From contig JBCNJP010000003.1 of the NCBI GenBank assembly GCA_039602395.1, positions 65,772,278 through 65,836,277 on the forward strand: a DNA stretch of 64,000 nucleotides, read 5' to 3'. The stretch comes from Deinandra increscens subsp. villosa (taxonomy: Eukaryota; Streptophyta; Magnoliopsida; Asterales; Asteraceae). The notes under the pieces were generated by a model. That model made no database searches. It was not told the DNA's origin and worked only from the letters and a program-made list of their open reading frames with translations. Below, piece by piece: positions 1 through 12,316 of this stretch. Position 1 is the first letter of the stretch; each line of letters opens with the position of its first letter. Both the position numbers and the translations under genes were made by a program.

Positions 1-2602
1 GCTAACATCAAGAGTCGTTTTTCTCTACCTCGCACTTATGATTTATTCGACCAGTTACATGAATCGAGTTACTGTTTCTGATACCGATTTCAGATCATGT
101 TACCATTAGCTAAGAGAGCCTAAGAGGAAGATGCCCCGAAAACTATGTTTAACAACCAATAAGGCCATTATAAGTTATAGTTATAACCAGTGGGTTTGAC
201 TAATGTACTCGCGACATTCATGGATCTCGTGAACGGCATGGGTAAGCCTTACCTTGATTAATTCTACATCGAGTTATTAATGATATTGTGGGTAAACCCA
301 GGGGCAACATGAAGACAGATTCCATCAAGACCTATCGCCCTAGGAAAGGGATACAGGTTGACTCATTTACAGTGGAGGCTATCGAGGATTGGCCAGCCCA
401 CTGACACGAACAAAGGTGACGTCAATTCCATCATTTAACAAATTGATATCAAAAATTAACTCTCCATCACATAATTCCCTGCATAACAAAGGTACTACAT
501 GAACTAAGGTGACAACCACGACACGATTTTTCAAATGTTAAAGCGGAATGCACTGATTTTATCATATTCGAAATGAGACTAATGGCTTCATGGCATATTG
601 AGATGCCTCCAAGCAAGGTCTCGGTTAGGCGTTGATACAAGGCGAGAAGGTCATCATCTATGCCACACGTCAGCTGAAGATGCACTAGCAAGATTACACC
701 ACCCATGACTTGGGATTGGGTGAAATGGAGTTTATATCGAAGGCCTGGAGACATTATATGTGTGATACCAAACACACCGCTTGCAAAGATTACTAGATTT
801 TGAAGAGCATAACGTGAGCGTGGATGCTTAGGTGCAATGGCATAGGTTGGAACCCTAGTGTGTAACTACTATCAGGAACCTTTGTCATGGCTCTAAGTTC
901 GCATACTTACCAACAAGCAGAAGAGTGGTTCTGGTAGATGACTAGTACACTTCTAGAATACCAGGGTGTGGTAGGTTAGCTGCGATACACCCTATATATA
1001 AGCACTAATGGTGCTTCGGGAGTGGGACTAGGAGCCAGAACAAGAGCTAGCTCTAGCCAACAGAGTAAGACCAGTGTTGTAGCTGATGTTGTGAGCGGAA
1101 AGGGAACCCTTGGAGCTCAATAGAGCTCAAACATTTCAACTTACTATACACACTGGACTACCAGAGCAAACTCATGATGCTGAACTCGAGGCACAGTGAC
1201 AAGCTAATGTAGGGCTGGGGCTACGAGGAACGAACAAGCGCTATGAAGTCGAACCTGATAAGATCCACCATCATTTTGGGATGAACATCGGTACCGCAGT
1301 ATGGGAATCTTAGAGAGTTGGAAAGGGATAAGGCTCGTAGTCCACGATGATCTGCACATCCTGGTTTGGATACGCGATACAAACATTTGAAAGCACTCTA
1401 CTAACGACTGAACTCGAAAGCCAAAATGTGAGACCTATGTGAGAAAATGCCTAACTTGCTCTACGGCTAATACCGTGTATCAGGAACCATCCGGACTAAT
1501 ACTACAACCAGAAACATTCCTATGTGAAGGGGAGACAAAAATTTATACCTCGAATATCAAGCAAATATGATATGAATGGGGCGATCATTAATCGATTGAC
1601 CAAACCTGCACGGTTTCTATTAATCAATAGACACATAGAATGGAGAAGTTATCTCGGATTTTCTTAAAGGAAATCCTCTCAAAGCACGGGGAGCCATTTA
1701 AATCATATCAGATTGAGACACTCTATTTACACTCCATTCTGGGGGGTAACTTTACCAAAAGAAATGAGAGCACGTCAGGACACGAGCACTATATATCATT
1801 CTTAAAACGATGGAAAAAGTGAACAGTCTACGCACGCCATTAGGAAACATGCTTAGGGCACGTGTCATGGATTCCAACAACAGCGAAGAAATGTTTCTAA
1901 TGCCTGGTAGAATGTTTTACAACAAAAAATTATCGCGCTAGCATTTGGATAATATCGTTTGATGCATTTACGGACAAAAACATAAGTCACCCACCTGCTG
2001 GGCGGAGGTTGGTGATAGTCAGCTCACAGATCATGAACTATGCATGGGACATCGGGAAGAATCATGCAAAACCCGAGACTGTATCTCCACATCTCGCAAT
2101 CACCAGAAGAACTATGTCGACAAACATTCTACAGAAAGTCTCACCCTAGCAAGGGTAATCCGTTTTGGGAAAATAGGGAAAACCAAACCTGCGATACGTT
2201 AAACCTTTCGAGATCATGAAAAAAAGGGGTTTTGTAGCACACACGTTGAATCTACCTGGAGGATTTAAGGGTATACGTAACGCACTCCTCTATCTAACTT
2301 GAAAAAGTGGTTGTCGAATGAATCACCAATCGTTTCACTCGAGGAGTTGGAAATCGATGAACAATTGCAGTCCACTGAAGGACATGTGGGAATGGCACCA
2401 AGATGGGAAACAGGGACAACTCAAGTATAGCATGGTATCAACTTCAAGGTTCGTTGGAAACTTGAGGCGTGGAAAGGAGTTCGCGCGGAAACGCGATAAT
2501 CAAACAATGCGATGGTATCCTGAGTTATTCAAACAGACAAACGTCGACCAACAAAAGTACTAGCTAAATCATGAGGCGAAACTTCTTTCAACAAGGGGAT
2601 GA
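1..2602 (+). pseudogene. Decayed Ty3/gypsy pol, 3' part (RNase H, integrase, C-terminal tail)
   Basis: This is the 3' half of a Ty3/gypsy retrotransposon polyprotein, readable only in short pieces broken by stops and frameshifts. An RNase H-like stretch lies at about 598-780, with YATRQLK followed by TTHDLGLGE. A zinc-binding integrase stretch lies near 1315-1470. Integrase core traces run through 1500-1900 and include MEKLSRIFLKEI at 1640. The C-terminal tail at about 2180-2560 contains the segments typical of plant chromovirus-type gypsy elements. The 5' half lies outside the window. A purine-rich tract (AACAAGGGGATGA, 2590-2602) directly precedes the LTR, as expected for a polypurine tract. 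The element cannot make protein. The family call comes from motif order; clade assignment is not secure. Confidence 0.8.
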
Positions 2603-5428
2603 TATGACAATTGAAAAAAAAATTCTTTTATTGGGTCTAGCAAACAAACAACGATCATAATTTTCGGGACGAAAATTCCTTCAACTAGGGGATGATGTGA
2701 CACCCGGCAAATTCAGGTTATTTATTTATTTATTTTTTTTCGGACAAACACGGACAATTATTTACTCGAATATACGTGCAATTGAACATCTATTAGGGAC
2801 TAGTAGATGTGTCATTTGGTTCACGAACAATCACACACGAGTTGAGTCGATCCTAATCGTTGGTGACAAATTAATAGAACACTAATCGAACGAACGTAAT
2901 TATGTGAAACTCGTGATCCTATGATTTTACTTGGGTATACGGTTACATGTGATTTCAAGGTGTGATTAGAAATTAGTGATTTACTGAATCGTGTAAGAAT
3001 ATTACGTTTTATGCAAGTAGACTAAGTGTGTTAAAAAATATATATAAAAAAAACTAAAAATAAAAAAAAGAAGTCGGTCCATAAATTGTATGCATGGTAT
3101 GTTCCGAAAATTTCATCTTTTTACCCAAGTTCTATCCAATCCAAAACTTTTTTAGAGATAACTACAACTCCTACAAAGCCTCCCTACTCACTCATAAGCA
3201 TCATAACCCTCTTCCACCATTCCCTCAATTTTTCACAACTTCTCCCTCCCTCTCTATACCACGTCGCCAAACCCCCTCTCCCTTCCCTAAAATCAGTCCC
3301 TTTCCCAACCGTTCTACTCAATTTTTGGAGTCCCCAAGGCGACAGCCCTAGTGAAACAAACCATAACAGTTCTGAGGAACAATAGCGAGCAAGGTGGAAT
3401 CAACCGTGTAGATCACCGGCATCGAACACTCAACCTAACACCATCCAATTTCCGATCGCGAGGTATGTTCGGTTCTTGAAATCTTCTTTTGAAACCGTCG
3501 ATGTGTAAATCTGATTTGTGTCCTCCGTGTGTTCGAGCATACCCATCGATTCTCTTATTAGTGTTGTGGTGATTAAGCTACGGTGTACAAACCGTTTCTA
3601 TAAACCGTGTTTTAAGTATGCGTACTCGAAACCCCACTGTACCATGTATGTTTTTCTTGTGACGTACGGACTAATCGGTGATATCGTAACGTGTCGATAG
3701 GTTTTAGAAGGTAGGATTTTAGAGATGCATCATGGGTCTATAATCTGATTGAAATTGCATGTTAATATTGAATTTGAATGGGGGTGGCTACTGGTATGGA
3801 CAATATGAGTAATAATCTCAAAATATTTAAAACATGGATACTGGTTCGTAAATGGGATTGGTAGGGGAAGATGACACCAAAAATAGAACTTGTTAAATTG
3901 TTTACAAACTAGGTTAATTAACAAACATAAGAATCCTTTGGTGGTAAAGCTTCAATTTTCTGATTGGAGTGTCGCGAGTTCTAGACTAGCGACCAGCACC
4001 TCTTTTTACTTTTTATTTATAAAGCATATGGCTCTCATACCTCATCTAGTGATCTTATGCATGTGTTACAAAGTATTTGGGGGTGTCTAGATTTCATGAA
4101 AAATATTACAAGTTGGTGCAAGTCATGCCACATAATTTATATAATCAAAATTTTGGATTTTTGTATTTGTGTATGCATTTTGTTTAATGACCTAAGGGCA
4201 CCATAACGTATTTGGCATGTTAAAAAGATCATGTGATTGTGTGAACTTATTGGTTAATCAAGTTGCATAAATGATTACGTGTGTGGTTAATATCCGTGAA
4301 CGATAAATCCTTACAAGAAACATAATTTGGTGTAATTACATTTGGTTAACGTGTGTACTTGATTAGCATAATTATCTTGAGAAACTTTGTTACCAAGCAT
4401 GTCTAAACTTGGAAGCCTTACGTGCTTCTTGTCACCGCTTTGAAACAATTAAAATGCATGTTAGAAACGATTTATATGTGCTTACTTGCTATAATTGGAA
4501 AGTTCAATTAAACAAACAAGCACATCAGTTAATAAGTCACCAACGTGTCGTCAGGGTCGATCGAGTCAGTCCAGTTGTTCATGCACTGTAGTCTTACACA
4601 GTTACAAAATATAGGTGATTCGTCGAACTCATCAACACTTTTATTAAACATTCTGTCGAGCCCCCAAAGGTGAGTTCTCGAACATTTTTCTCTGAGTATT
4701 TCAGTTAGAGAAAAGAGCATGCTACAAACAGTTCTGGTAATATAATTGTACAGCTGATCACGTATGTGCGAACATATAACACGAGTTACAAGTCCTTACA
4801 TTTCGAACCGTTAGTTTATGAGAAAGCGAGGTAATCTTTGGTAGTACTACTGGGTTTGACAAACCCCACCCGCGTTAGTAGCTCTAACTCGACTGGATGT
4901 CGAACGGGTGTAATATTAGCCTAGACAGTATCATCATCGTCCGTGTTAGGCGATGGTGGAAGGCATTACAAACACAAACAGTCACGCTTCGGTTGCGAAC
5001 CACATAGTGATAGCATTATTGGCCTTGCTAGCTACAATTACTATTATGATACCATGGTACAAACATCTAACAAACATTTATGGTGTAAACATCTTTACAG
5101 CAAACATTTACTCTTTCTTGCATTGATATTTATGAACTCACCAGCCTTTGCGCTGACCCACATAGCATGTCTTTCACAGGTATCTAGGTCTGGAGCACAA
5201 TTAGGACGCATGCTTTGCATTGGGTCTACAACACATTTTAAAACCCCGTTGGTTTATTTTTATTTGGGTGTAGCGCGTGTTTTGCGCCTATTTCTTTTAT
5301 TTACGTTTCCGCATTTCTATAAAAAAAAGAAACTGTTTTTGCATGGTTTGGTATGACTAATGACTCGGATCCTGGTTTGTCACACGTCTCGCGGTTATAC
5401 TCCGCATGTGGATTTTGAGGGTGTGACA
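2603..5428 (+). repeat. 3' LTR of the gypsy element (family A, about 2.83 kb)
   Basis: The repeat runs from TATGACA, a mutated TGTGACA, to GGGTGTGACA. It follows the polypurine tract and the broken pol region. A second copy lies inverted at 33557-36356. That copy is bounded by a perfect target duplication, and this fixes the true LTR ends. Inside the first 95 bases is a second polypurine-like and LTR-start-like sequence (AGGGGATGATGTGACACC, 2688-2705). The small open frames inside the LTR are not credible genes. Near 3930-4005 is a weak A-box/B-box-like stretch that matches the tRNA-like patch in the inverted copy. Confidence 0.85.
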
Positions 5429-5507
5429 CCAGTCCTCTGATCTGCTTGATCCAGGTGAAGATAGGAGTCATTCGAGGGTTTATGCACCGCATAATTTCCA
5501 GAAATTA

Positions 5508-7079
5508 ATGGATTCGGCATTAAATAAGGTGTTAAATGCTCGGAACTTAGATCCGGCATCAATGGAGGCGGAGATTAATGCAATTAATGTGCCGGATATG
5601 AAGTCTGCTAATAATATTGCTACAGTTATTGAAGAGAATTCTGAGTTCCGGGATCCGATTAGATCTGAGTCTTCAATTGGCACCATCGGTAGTAATGATT
5701 CTGAAAGTAATGAGGTAACTGATATCTTAACTGTGTCTTCTAGTCCTAAGTTTGTGAGTAGTGGTGAGCGTGACTTGCAGGATGAGATGAGAGGAGCTAA
5801 TGAGTCTGTAACTGGTCGATATGAGATTAGGAACCTCAAAATTGAGTACAGGGACCATGAATTGTAAATCTGACCTAAGGAGGCTGAGTTATTGGATCGG
5901 GATATAGCTAATAATAAGGATAACATGAAGAATGGTTTGGGTTCTATTTCAGCTTCGAGTGAAGAAGTTGATGAGGCTATGGATGATTTCTTTAAGTTTA
6001 CAATTACAGATTCTGAGTTTATGAGGTTAATGGTTCAGTTTATTGTCCTGCATCAAGATGATATTGAATTTGCTGTTAGATAGCATGGTTATTTGAGCAG
6101 TATAAACATGTTGAATGATGTTGCTAGGAAAATGGAGGGCAATTTTGAGATTTTCATTATGCCTATGGCTGCAAATTGTATTTCCATTGTTGGTAAGGAG
6201 TTTGAAACTATTGTACCTGTTGAGTCTTGTTGGGTCAATAGGTATACTCACCTGAAATACAGCAAAATTTTATCTAGTGAATCTGAATTCTCTTGTGACT
6301 GTCTGTTTAAGGAGGATGACCCTGTTTTGGTAGCCCTCTTTAAGTTTTACTCTGCTATTGTTTTGAAGAAAATGGCAGCCACGGTTAAAAGGAGAATGGC
6401 ATATACTGAAAAGCATTTGTTTGACCTTCAAAACAAATTTCTAGATGTGATTCCTATTGATTTCAAAGTTGGTAAAGATAAGAAGCTTAAGGAGTATGTT
6501 TCAAATGGTGGTGGCAAGAATTCAATTTACCTTGATGCTGTTTTGGGAAGAAGGATGGTCAGTTTATGCCAAACTAAATCTAAATTGGAAAGTCTGAATT
6601 CTACTTATGATCTGATATCCTCTTCTCTTACTTGTGTTACCTTCAACTTGAGGAAATCTGATGTAAATCCTGATTATAGTCCCCCAGCTCAGTTGGATTC
6701 TGATGTTATCATGGTTCAAAATAGTATGGAGGAGGGTAATAATGATGATGTTGTTCCTATTCCTTTAATCAAATATGATCACATTAGAAAGTTCAAGAAA
6801 AGCATGAGGGATATTATGGTTGAGCAACATAGTAAACTTGCTAAGGCAAGGCAGTTTAAAAGGGACATGATTAAAAAAGTTAGGGCTGCTCCTGCTAATG
6901 ATTCTAAATGTGAGGCTTTCGAAAATCTTCCCACTGATGCTGCAGCTATTTTTGCTGCTAAGCATGCTCATAATGGGGATGGCTGGTTTTTTAAAAAAGC
7001 AACTTGCTAAGGAAGAGAAAGTGAGGAAAGAAGAGGTGCAGAAGAATGTGGAAAAGCAGTCTTATGCTAATGTTGTTTA
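5508..7079 (+). pseudogene. LINE ORF1, long N-terminal extension
   Basis: Two long open stretches (5508-5867 and 6093-7010) plus overlapping frames together give about 500 codons upstream of the DUF4283 part. The first is acidic and serine-rich. The second is rich in lysine and hydrophobic residues and looks helical, with clusters such as KKMAATVKRRM and KFKKSMRDIM. No known domain was recognised. Stops at 5865-5867 and 7077-7079 and a frame change near 7000 break it. It is assigned to the LINE by position, strand and continuity. An extension this long before DUF4283 is unusual. A captured host segment is an alternative. Confidence 0.5.
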
Positions 7080-7081
7080 GA

Positions 7082-7908
7082 GTGATGAGTTTGACCAGGA
7101 GTTGAAGGAAGTGAAATATATCCCACCTGCTATTCTCCCCAATGGTGAAAAAGTTATGATAATAAATCCTAAATTGATTGAACAGACAAGAAACACTTAT
7201 AAAAATCATCTGTATGGGTATTTCATTGGTACAGTGTGCATGATTGGTTGGGTTAGATTTCGTATTTCCAAGATGTGGAAAACTTTTAGGATTGAAGAGG
7301 TCACCACTAATGGTCATGGTATTTTCTATTTCAATTTTAAGGATGAAAAGGGGCCTATGAATGTGCTGAAATCTGGCCCTTGGGCCATAAGAAGTATACC
7401 TCTATGTGTTCACAAATGGGAGGTAGGTATGGATTTAGAGGGGGTTAAGCCCAAGGTTGTCCCTAATTGGGTTACATTCCATGGTAAGACTTTGGATATA
7501 TGGAATATAGAAAGCATTTGTAGTATTGCTAGTTGTGTGGGTAAACCAATAACATTTGATAGCATAACTGCTGAAAAGTGTAGTAAAAAAGAGAATGCCA
7601 GTTTTGCTAGAGTTCTGATTGAAGTTCCAGTTCATGAAACTTATCCTAGTTCTGTCAAAGTTTTATACCCTGTGGATGAATATGGGATCCAAAAGAATAT
7701 TGATTTAAGCATTGAGTTTTCAAAATTGCTAGTGAGTTGTCATCACTGCTTGGTCTATGGTCACTCATTTGATTCTTGTACGAATAGAATGTTAACAGAA
7801 GATGAGGTTTTGGATAGAGAAAAGGCTTCTAAAGGGGCTGAAGCAACATCTAAACCTCCTGTAAGTGGCCTGATGTTGCCCATGAGGGTTCTAGCCTCTA
7901 GCCTGTAG
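7082..7908 (+). pseudogene. LINE ORF1, DUF4283 domain and CCHC zinc knuckle
   Basis: The open stretch carries the DUF4283 signature in its first 150 codons: FRIEEVTTNGHGIFYFNF and a following GPWAIRS, then a PNWVTFHG strand. A CCHC knuckle follows (CHHCLVYGHSFDSC, about 7740-7780). In plant LINEs this RNA-binding protein accompanies the reverse transcriptase. The frame is open for 268 codons but is cut off from both the upstream extension and the downstream tail by stops, so it is a remnant. Confidence 0.8.
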
Positions 7909-7910
7909 TA

Positions 7911-8806
7911 ATGAATGATGCTCCTGGAAATGTTCCTGATGTTGTTCCTGCAAACACTAAACCTATGGCTACTAATGATCACCATAACTTAAGTCAAGCT
8001 GATGATAACAAGGGTTTAAGGTCTAATAATAATGCTAGTAAGCCTGGTGTTGATGCTGATGGTTTTCACTTGGTTGTAAACAAGAGGAATTTCTGATACT
8101 AGGCAGTCTGACTTGAGGAATTCGGAGGAAAAGAGTGGGAATGGGAACAAGGGGCCTGCAGCCAATGTATCCACTAGTTCAGCAAAGAGATGCAATCAAC
8201 AAGAGGGTCTAAATCTAAATAGTGGTCAAGTATCTTTTAGTAGAACATCATGACTAATTAAAAAAGGTTGGTGGTGTGAGCAACAATTTTGAGACTCCTA
8301 ATGTTGCTAGTAAAGGGGATAGTAGTGAGGAGAAGAAGAAGGGTCAGAAAACTGGTAGCAGGAGCAATCAGGGGAATGACAAGTCAGGTAAGAATGGAAG
8401 ATCACAGGATGATAAAATTCTTATGGTAGGGTGTTTGTTACTAGGGGGGGGGGGTAGCAGCATAATAAGAAACCTATCTCTCCTGACAAGCCTGCCTGTT
8501 CCTTTGAAAATTTTTAATTCTTTCAATGTCCTGGAGGACATCACAACTGATATGACAAATGCTACTCAAAGTAACTCTATCTATCAGCCTAATAAGGAGT
8601 TTATTCCTGTCAACAAATTAAAAATTCTCACTATAGCTTTGGAAAGTTATTACAAAAGTCTGTCTAATGAAGAAAGGGATGAGGTAGTTGTTCATGTAAA
8701 AAATAAAATTGTTCCACCTTTTGAAAGAAGAAGTGCTTGGAGTTTTGCACAAAGAAAATTATTTATGATTTTATGGAACAAGAATGGTTTTAAAGCTGGT
8801 ATGTAA
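7911..8806 (+). pseudogene. LINE ORF1, C-terminal low-complexity tail
   Basis: Two frames (7911-8096 and 8276-8806) continue the ORF1 protein after the zinc knuckle. They are rich in N, D, S, G and K, as is common for linker regions of plant LINE ORF1. A run of G at about 8443-8452 disturbs the reading frame. The end of the second frame contains a predicted helical segment (LTIALESYYKSLSNEERDEV). No enzymatic motif is seen. Assignment rests on position between ORF1 and the endonuclease. Confidence 0.5.
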
Positions 8807-8928
8807 TGTATTTTGAAGGATGAGAGGAATGCTGAAGAAATTTGTGATATGCAAGATGATTTAAATGAAAATGATGGGGATCAGGAGAATGAACTGAAGG
8901 TATTTGGGCCCCAAAGTGTTCCTTTGAA

Positions 8929-9825
8929 ATGAAGATTCTTGCTTGGAATGTGAGGGGCTTGAACAATCTTGATAGGATTGTTTTAGTCAAAAGAGTTTTG
9001 AGGGAGAACGGTATTTGGGTTTATGGTTTTATTGAAACCAGATTGGGTTCAAATAAAATTAAATCTGTCAGTCAACAAATTAATAATCAGTGGAGTTGGA
9101 TTTCAAATGTTAAATGCTGTAGGGAATGGGCTAGAATAATGATTGGGTCGGATTCATCCAAAGCTGATGTTCAGGTTATTGATATGAATGATCAGGTTGT
9201 GCATTATGTTGTTAATTTTCTTGAGGGTAAGGAAAGCTTCCTTTGTTCCTTTGTTTATGGCCATATTACCCCTGTCAAAAGGAAATTGTTATGGCTTGAT
9301 CTTGTTTGTCATAGTCAGCTTATTAGTGAGCTACCTTGGGTGTGTATGGGGGACTTTAATATCATTTTAGACCCTGCTGAATCTACCTTTGCTAATTCTA
9401 AGATGAACTCTTCTATAGCTCAATTCAGGGATTACCTTCCTTCTTGTGGGTTAAGTGACTGTGGTTATCATGGGTTGAAATTTACTTGGACTAGCAAGCC
9501 AAAGCCTGGTAGTGGCATTCTTAAAAAATTGGATAGAGTGGTTTCTAATCAGAACTTCAGTTCCAATTTTGAAAAAGCTATAGTGGAGTTTTTGCCATTC
9601 TATACTTCTGATCATTCTCCCATGTTAATTAAATTTGATAATAGTTGTAAGCAGAAGGGAAAGGCTTTTAGGTTTTTGAATCTTTTAACCAGGAAGCCTG
9701 AATTTCATGATATTATTGCTGAGGGTTGGAAAAAGAATTATGTGGGTTACAAAATGTTTGGGCTGGTCTCTAAGTTAAAAGGTTTGAAGAAGCCTTTGAG
9801 GAGACATTTATTTTTGTCATGGTAA
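8929..9825 (+). pseudogene. LINE ORF2 endonuclease domain (APE/EEP type)
   Basis: This is the target-nicking endonuclease of the LINE. Motifs in order are KILAWNVRGLN at the start, FIETRLG (catalytic E), WVCMGDFNIIL, and YTSDHSPMLI close to the end, which carries the catalytic D and H. The frame is open over 298 codons and all core catalytic residues appear present. It ends at a stop where the reverse transcriptase should follow in the same frame, so ORF2 is split. Confidence 0.85.
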
Positions 9826-9829
9826 TCTA

Positions 9830-11025
9830 TTTGCAAGGACTGAGAAAATCAAAATTGAATTGGAAAGAATTCAAAAGGAGATGGTGGATGATCCTTGGAA
9901 TGGCTCTCTTTGGGATGAGGAATTTGTGTACTTGAATGCCTATAAAGATGCTTTGATTGATGAATACCATTTTAATAAACAACAATCTAAAATAAATTGG
10001 TTGAGAGATGGTGATAGCAATACAATTTTTTTTCATGCTGCTGTTAAGGAAAGAAAGAAAAGAAATAAGATCACCATGATTAAGGATGCTGTTGGTGAGG
10101 AATACTATGGAGATCAAATTGGTGAAGCCTTTGTGAAGCACTTTAGTGATTTCTTAGGAAGGAAGGGATCAGCGGCTGAAATCTTTGATCCTGAATCTTT
10201 ATTTGTTAATGTCATCTCTCCTGAAATGGCTGATGCTATGGTTGGTCCTGTCACCAAATCTAAGATTAAAGATGCTTTGATGGATATTGATGATGATAAA
10301 GCTCCAGGGCAAAAAATTTCAAAGCTGCCTGGGGAGTTGTAAAAGATGATGTTTGTGATCCTGTCATGGAGTTTTTTTAGTAGTGGGAAACTATTAAAGG
10401 AGGTGAATGCTACATCAATATCATTAGTTCCTAAAGTTAGCAATCCTTCTTGTGTAACTGACTTTAGGCCTATTGCTTGTTGCAATGTTATATATAAATG
10501 TATTAGCAAACTTTTATGCAATAGGATTAAGGGTGTGCTGGGGATAATTTTGGATGAAAACCAAAGTGCATCCATTCTGGTAGACATATTAGTGATAATG
10601 TTCTCCTTGCTCAGGAACTTGTGAGACAATATAATAGGAAGACGGGGTGTGGAAAGGTTGCTTATAAGATTGATATCCAAAAGGCCTATGACACTGTGGA
10701 TCTTGATTTTATGAAAGCTATTGTGGGATATTTTGGGTTTCCTAGGACTATGGTTGGTTGGATTATGGAATGTTTGAGTACAGCTTCTTTCTCTATTAAT
10801 TTTGATGGTCAGCAACATGGATTCTTTAAGGGTCTAAGAGGTTTGAGGCAGGGTGATCCTTTGTCACCATATCTTTTCACTCTGGTCATGGAGGTCTTGA
10901 ACTTAATGATTAAAAGAAATATCAGAAGTAACAAAGAATTTCAATATCACCGGAGATGTGAGAAACTTCAATTAACTCAATGTTTATACTGCCTGCTAAT
11001 GTTTTGGATGAAATTGAAGGAATGA
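9830..11025 (+). pseudogene. LINE ORF2 reverse transcriptase, catalytic core damaged
   Basis: Segments in shifting frames cover the early reverse transcriptase blocks: INWLRDGDSNTIFFHAAV, the DDKAPG block, ISLVPKVSNPSCVTDFRPIA, and YKIDIQKAYDTVDLDF with the first catalytic aspartate. The block GLRQGDPLSPYLFTLVMEVL follows. After it the sequence jumps almost directly to the thumb region near 10975-11030. The FADD-type catalytic block is missing, which points to an internal deletion. Frameshifts at about 10340 and 10620 also break the frame. Confidence 0.85.
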
Positions 11026-12316
11026 TGAGAAGGTTTTTGTAAGCTCATGAAACTAATGCCAGGGGTAAAATTAGAGTGAAATGGGACAATGTGTGCCAGA
11101 AATTGAAGAATGGAGGGTTGGGTGATATCTCTTAAGGTTATGAATTCTGCTTTTGTTTCAAAACACATTTGGAACTTGGTTTCAGGCAGAAGTTCTATTT
11201 GGGCTAAGTGGGTCAGAACTTGTCTTGTGGAGGACATGAATTTTTGGACCATAAGGCCAAGAGATGGTTGTAGTTGGGCTTGGAGGAAAATACTTGACTG
11301 TAGGAAGCAAATCAGGATATATATGACGTTTGAGATTGGGAATGGGACTAAGGCTAGTACCTGGCATGATAGGTGGCATGAAATGGGGCCTTTGGATTTG
11401 TATATTTCAAAAAGAGACATTATAAGTAATGGGTTTAGAGATGATTCTACTGTTGCTGAAATTGTGGATCTTAATTGGTGGAAATGGCCTTTGGATTGGT
11501 TTGGTAAGTATCCTGTCCTTAATTCTATTCAGTGCCCTGAAATTAGGAATGGAGTGATGGATAAACTTTGGTGGATAAGCAAAGATGGTGATCTTGTGAA
11601 TTTTAGCACATCTGGATGCTATGATGATCTTTTGAGCCATTATCCAGACTGCTAGTGAGTGGTTTGCTCAAAGAATCCCAAGGCATTCTTTTTGTCTTGT
11701 GGATGGCTGTTCAGTATAAACTATTGACACAGATAGGTTGGATATGTGGAGCGGGATTGGGGATCGCAAATGTGCCTTTTGTAACTTACAACCATCAGCC
11801 ATAACCATTTGTTTTTTGCTTGTAGTTTTTTCAGGTCAATTATGGAGAACATTTAAGCTTAAAGCTAGAATGATGGATGCTCCGAATGAACGGAATGATA
11901 CCAGGGAGTATTTAGGAAGTTTGCCTTTAAAAAAATCTATTTGGAATGTGATTAGAAAATTAACCATTGCTACTATTGTGTATTTTCTTTGGCAGGAAAG
12001 GAATTTTAGGTTGTTTCAAGAGAAGAGGAGGAATGTGGAGGTTGTGGAGCACTTAATTTCTGAATCTGTTAGGCTTAAGTTAAAAAGCACTGTAGTGAAG
12101 TATTCAGCCCAAGTTATGCATGCTGATGATGTATGGAAATTCTTACCTCATTACCTATTCTTGTGGGTTAGTGGTACCTATATGCAAGGTATCTGTAGGA
12201 CCAGGTGTACTTATAAATCATGTTGGCTTTTTGGTAATAACTCTTGGGGTGGGGGGCTCAAATGGGTTTTTCACTTTGATGTTGGGGTTCAGTATAAAGC
12301 TTGGGTAGATTTTTGA
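11026..12316 (+). pseudogene. LINE ORF2 C-terminal part (thumb and zf-RVT region)
   Basis: The frame at 11110-11655 carries the tail typical of plant LINEs: KLKNGGLGDISLKVMN, IGNGTKASTWHDRW and LWWISKDGDLVNFSTSGCYDDL. A frameshift follows. The zf-RVT zinc-binding stretch (KCAFCNLQPSA) appears at about 11768, and a last helical region ends near 12316. Zinc ligands are only partly preserved. No RNase H domain was recognised. Confidence 0.7.

Noticed and set aside
3086..5356. Several 60-137-codon frames
   Set aside because: All lie inside the family A LTR; not conserved as frames in the inverted copy.
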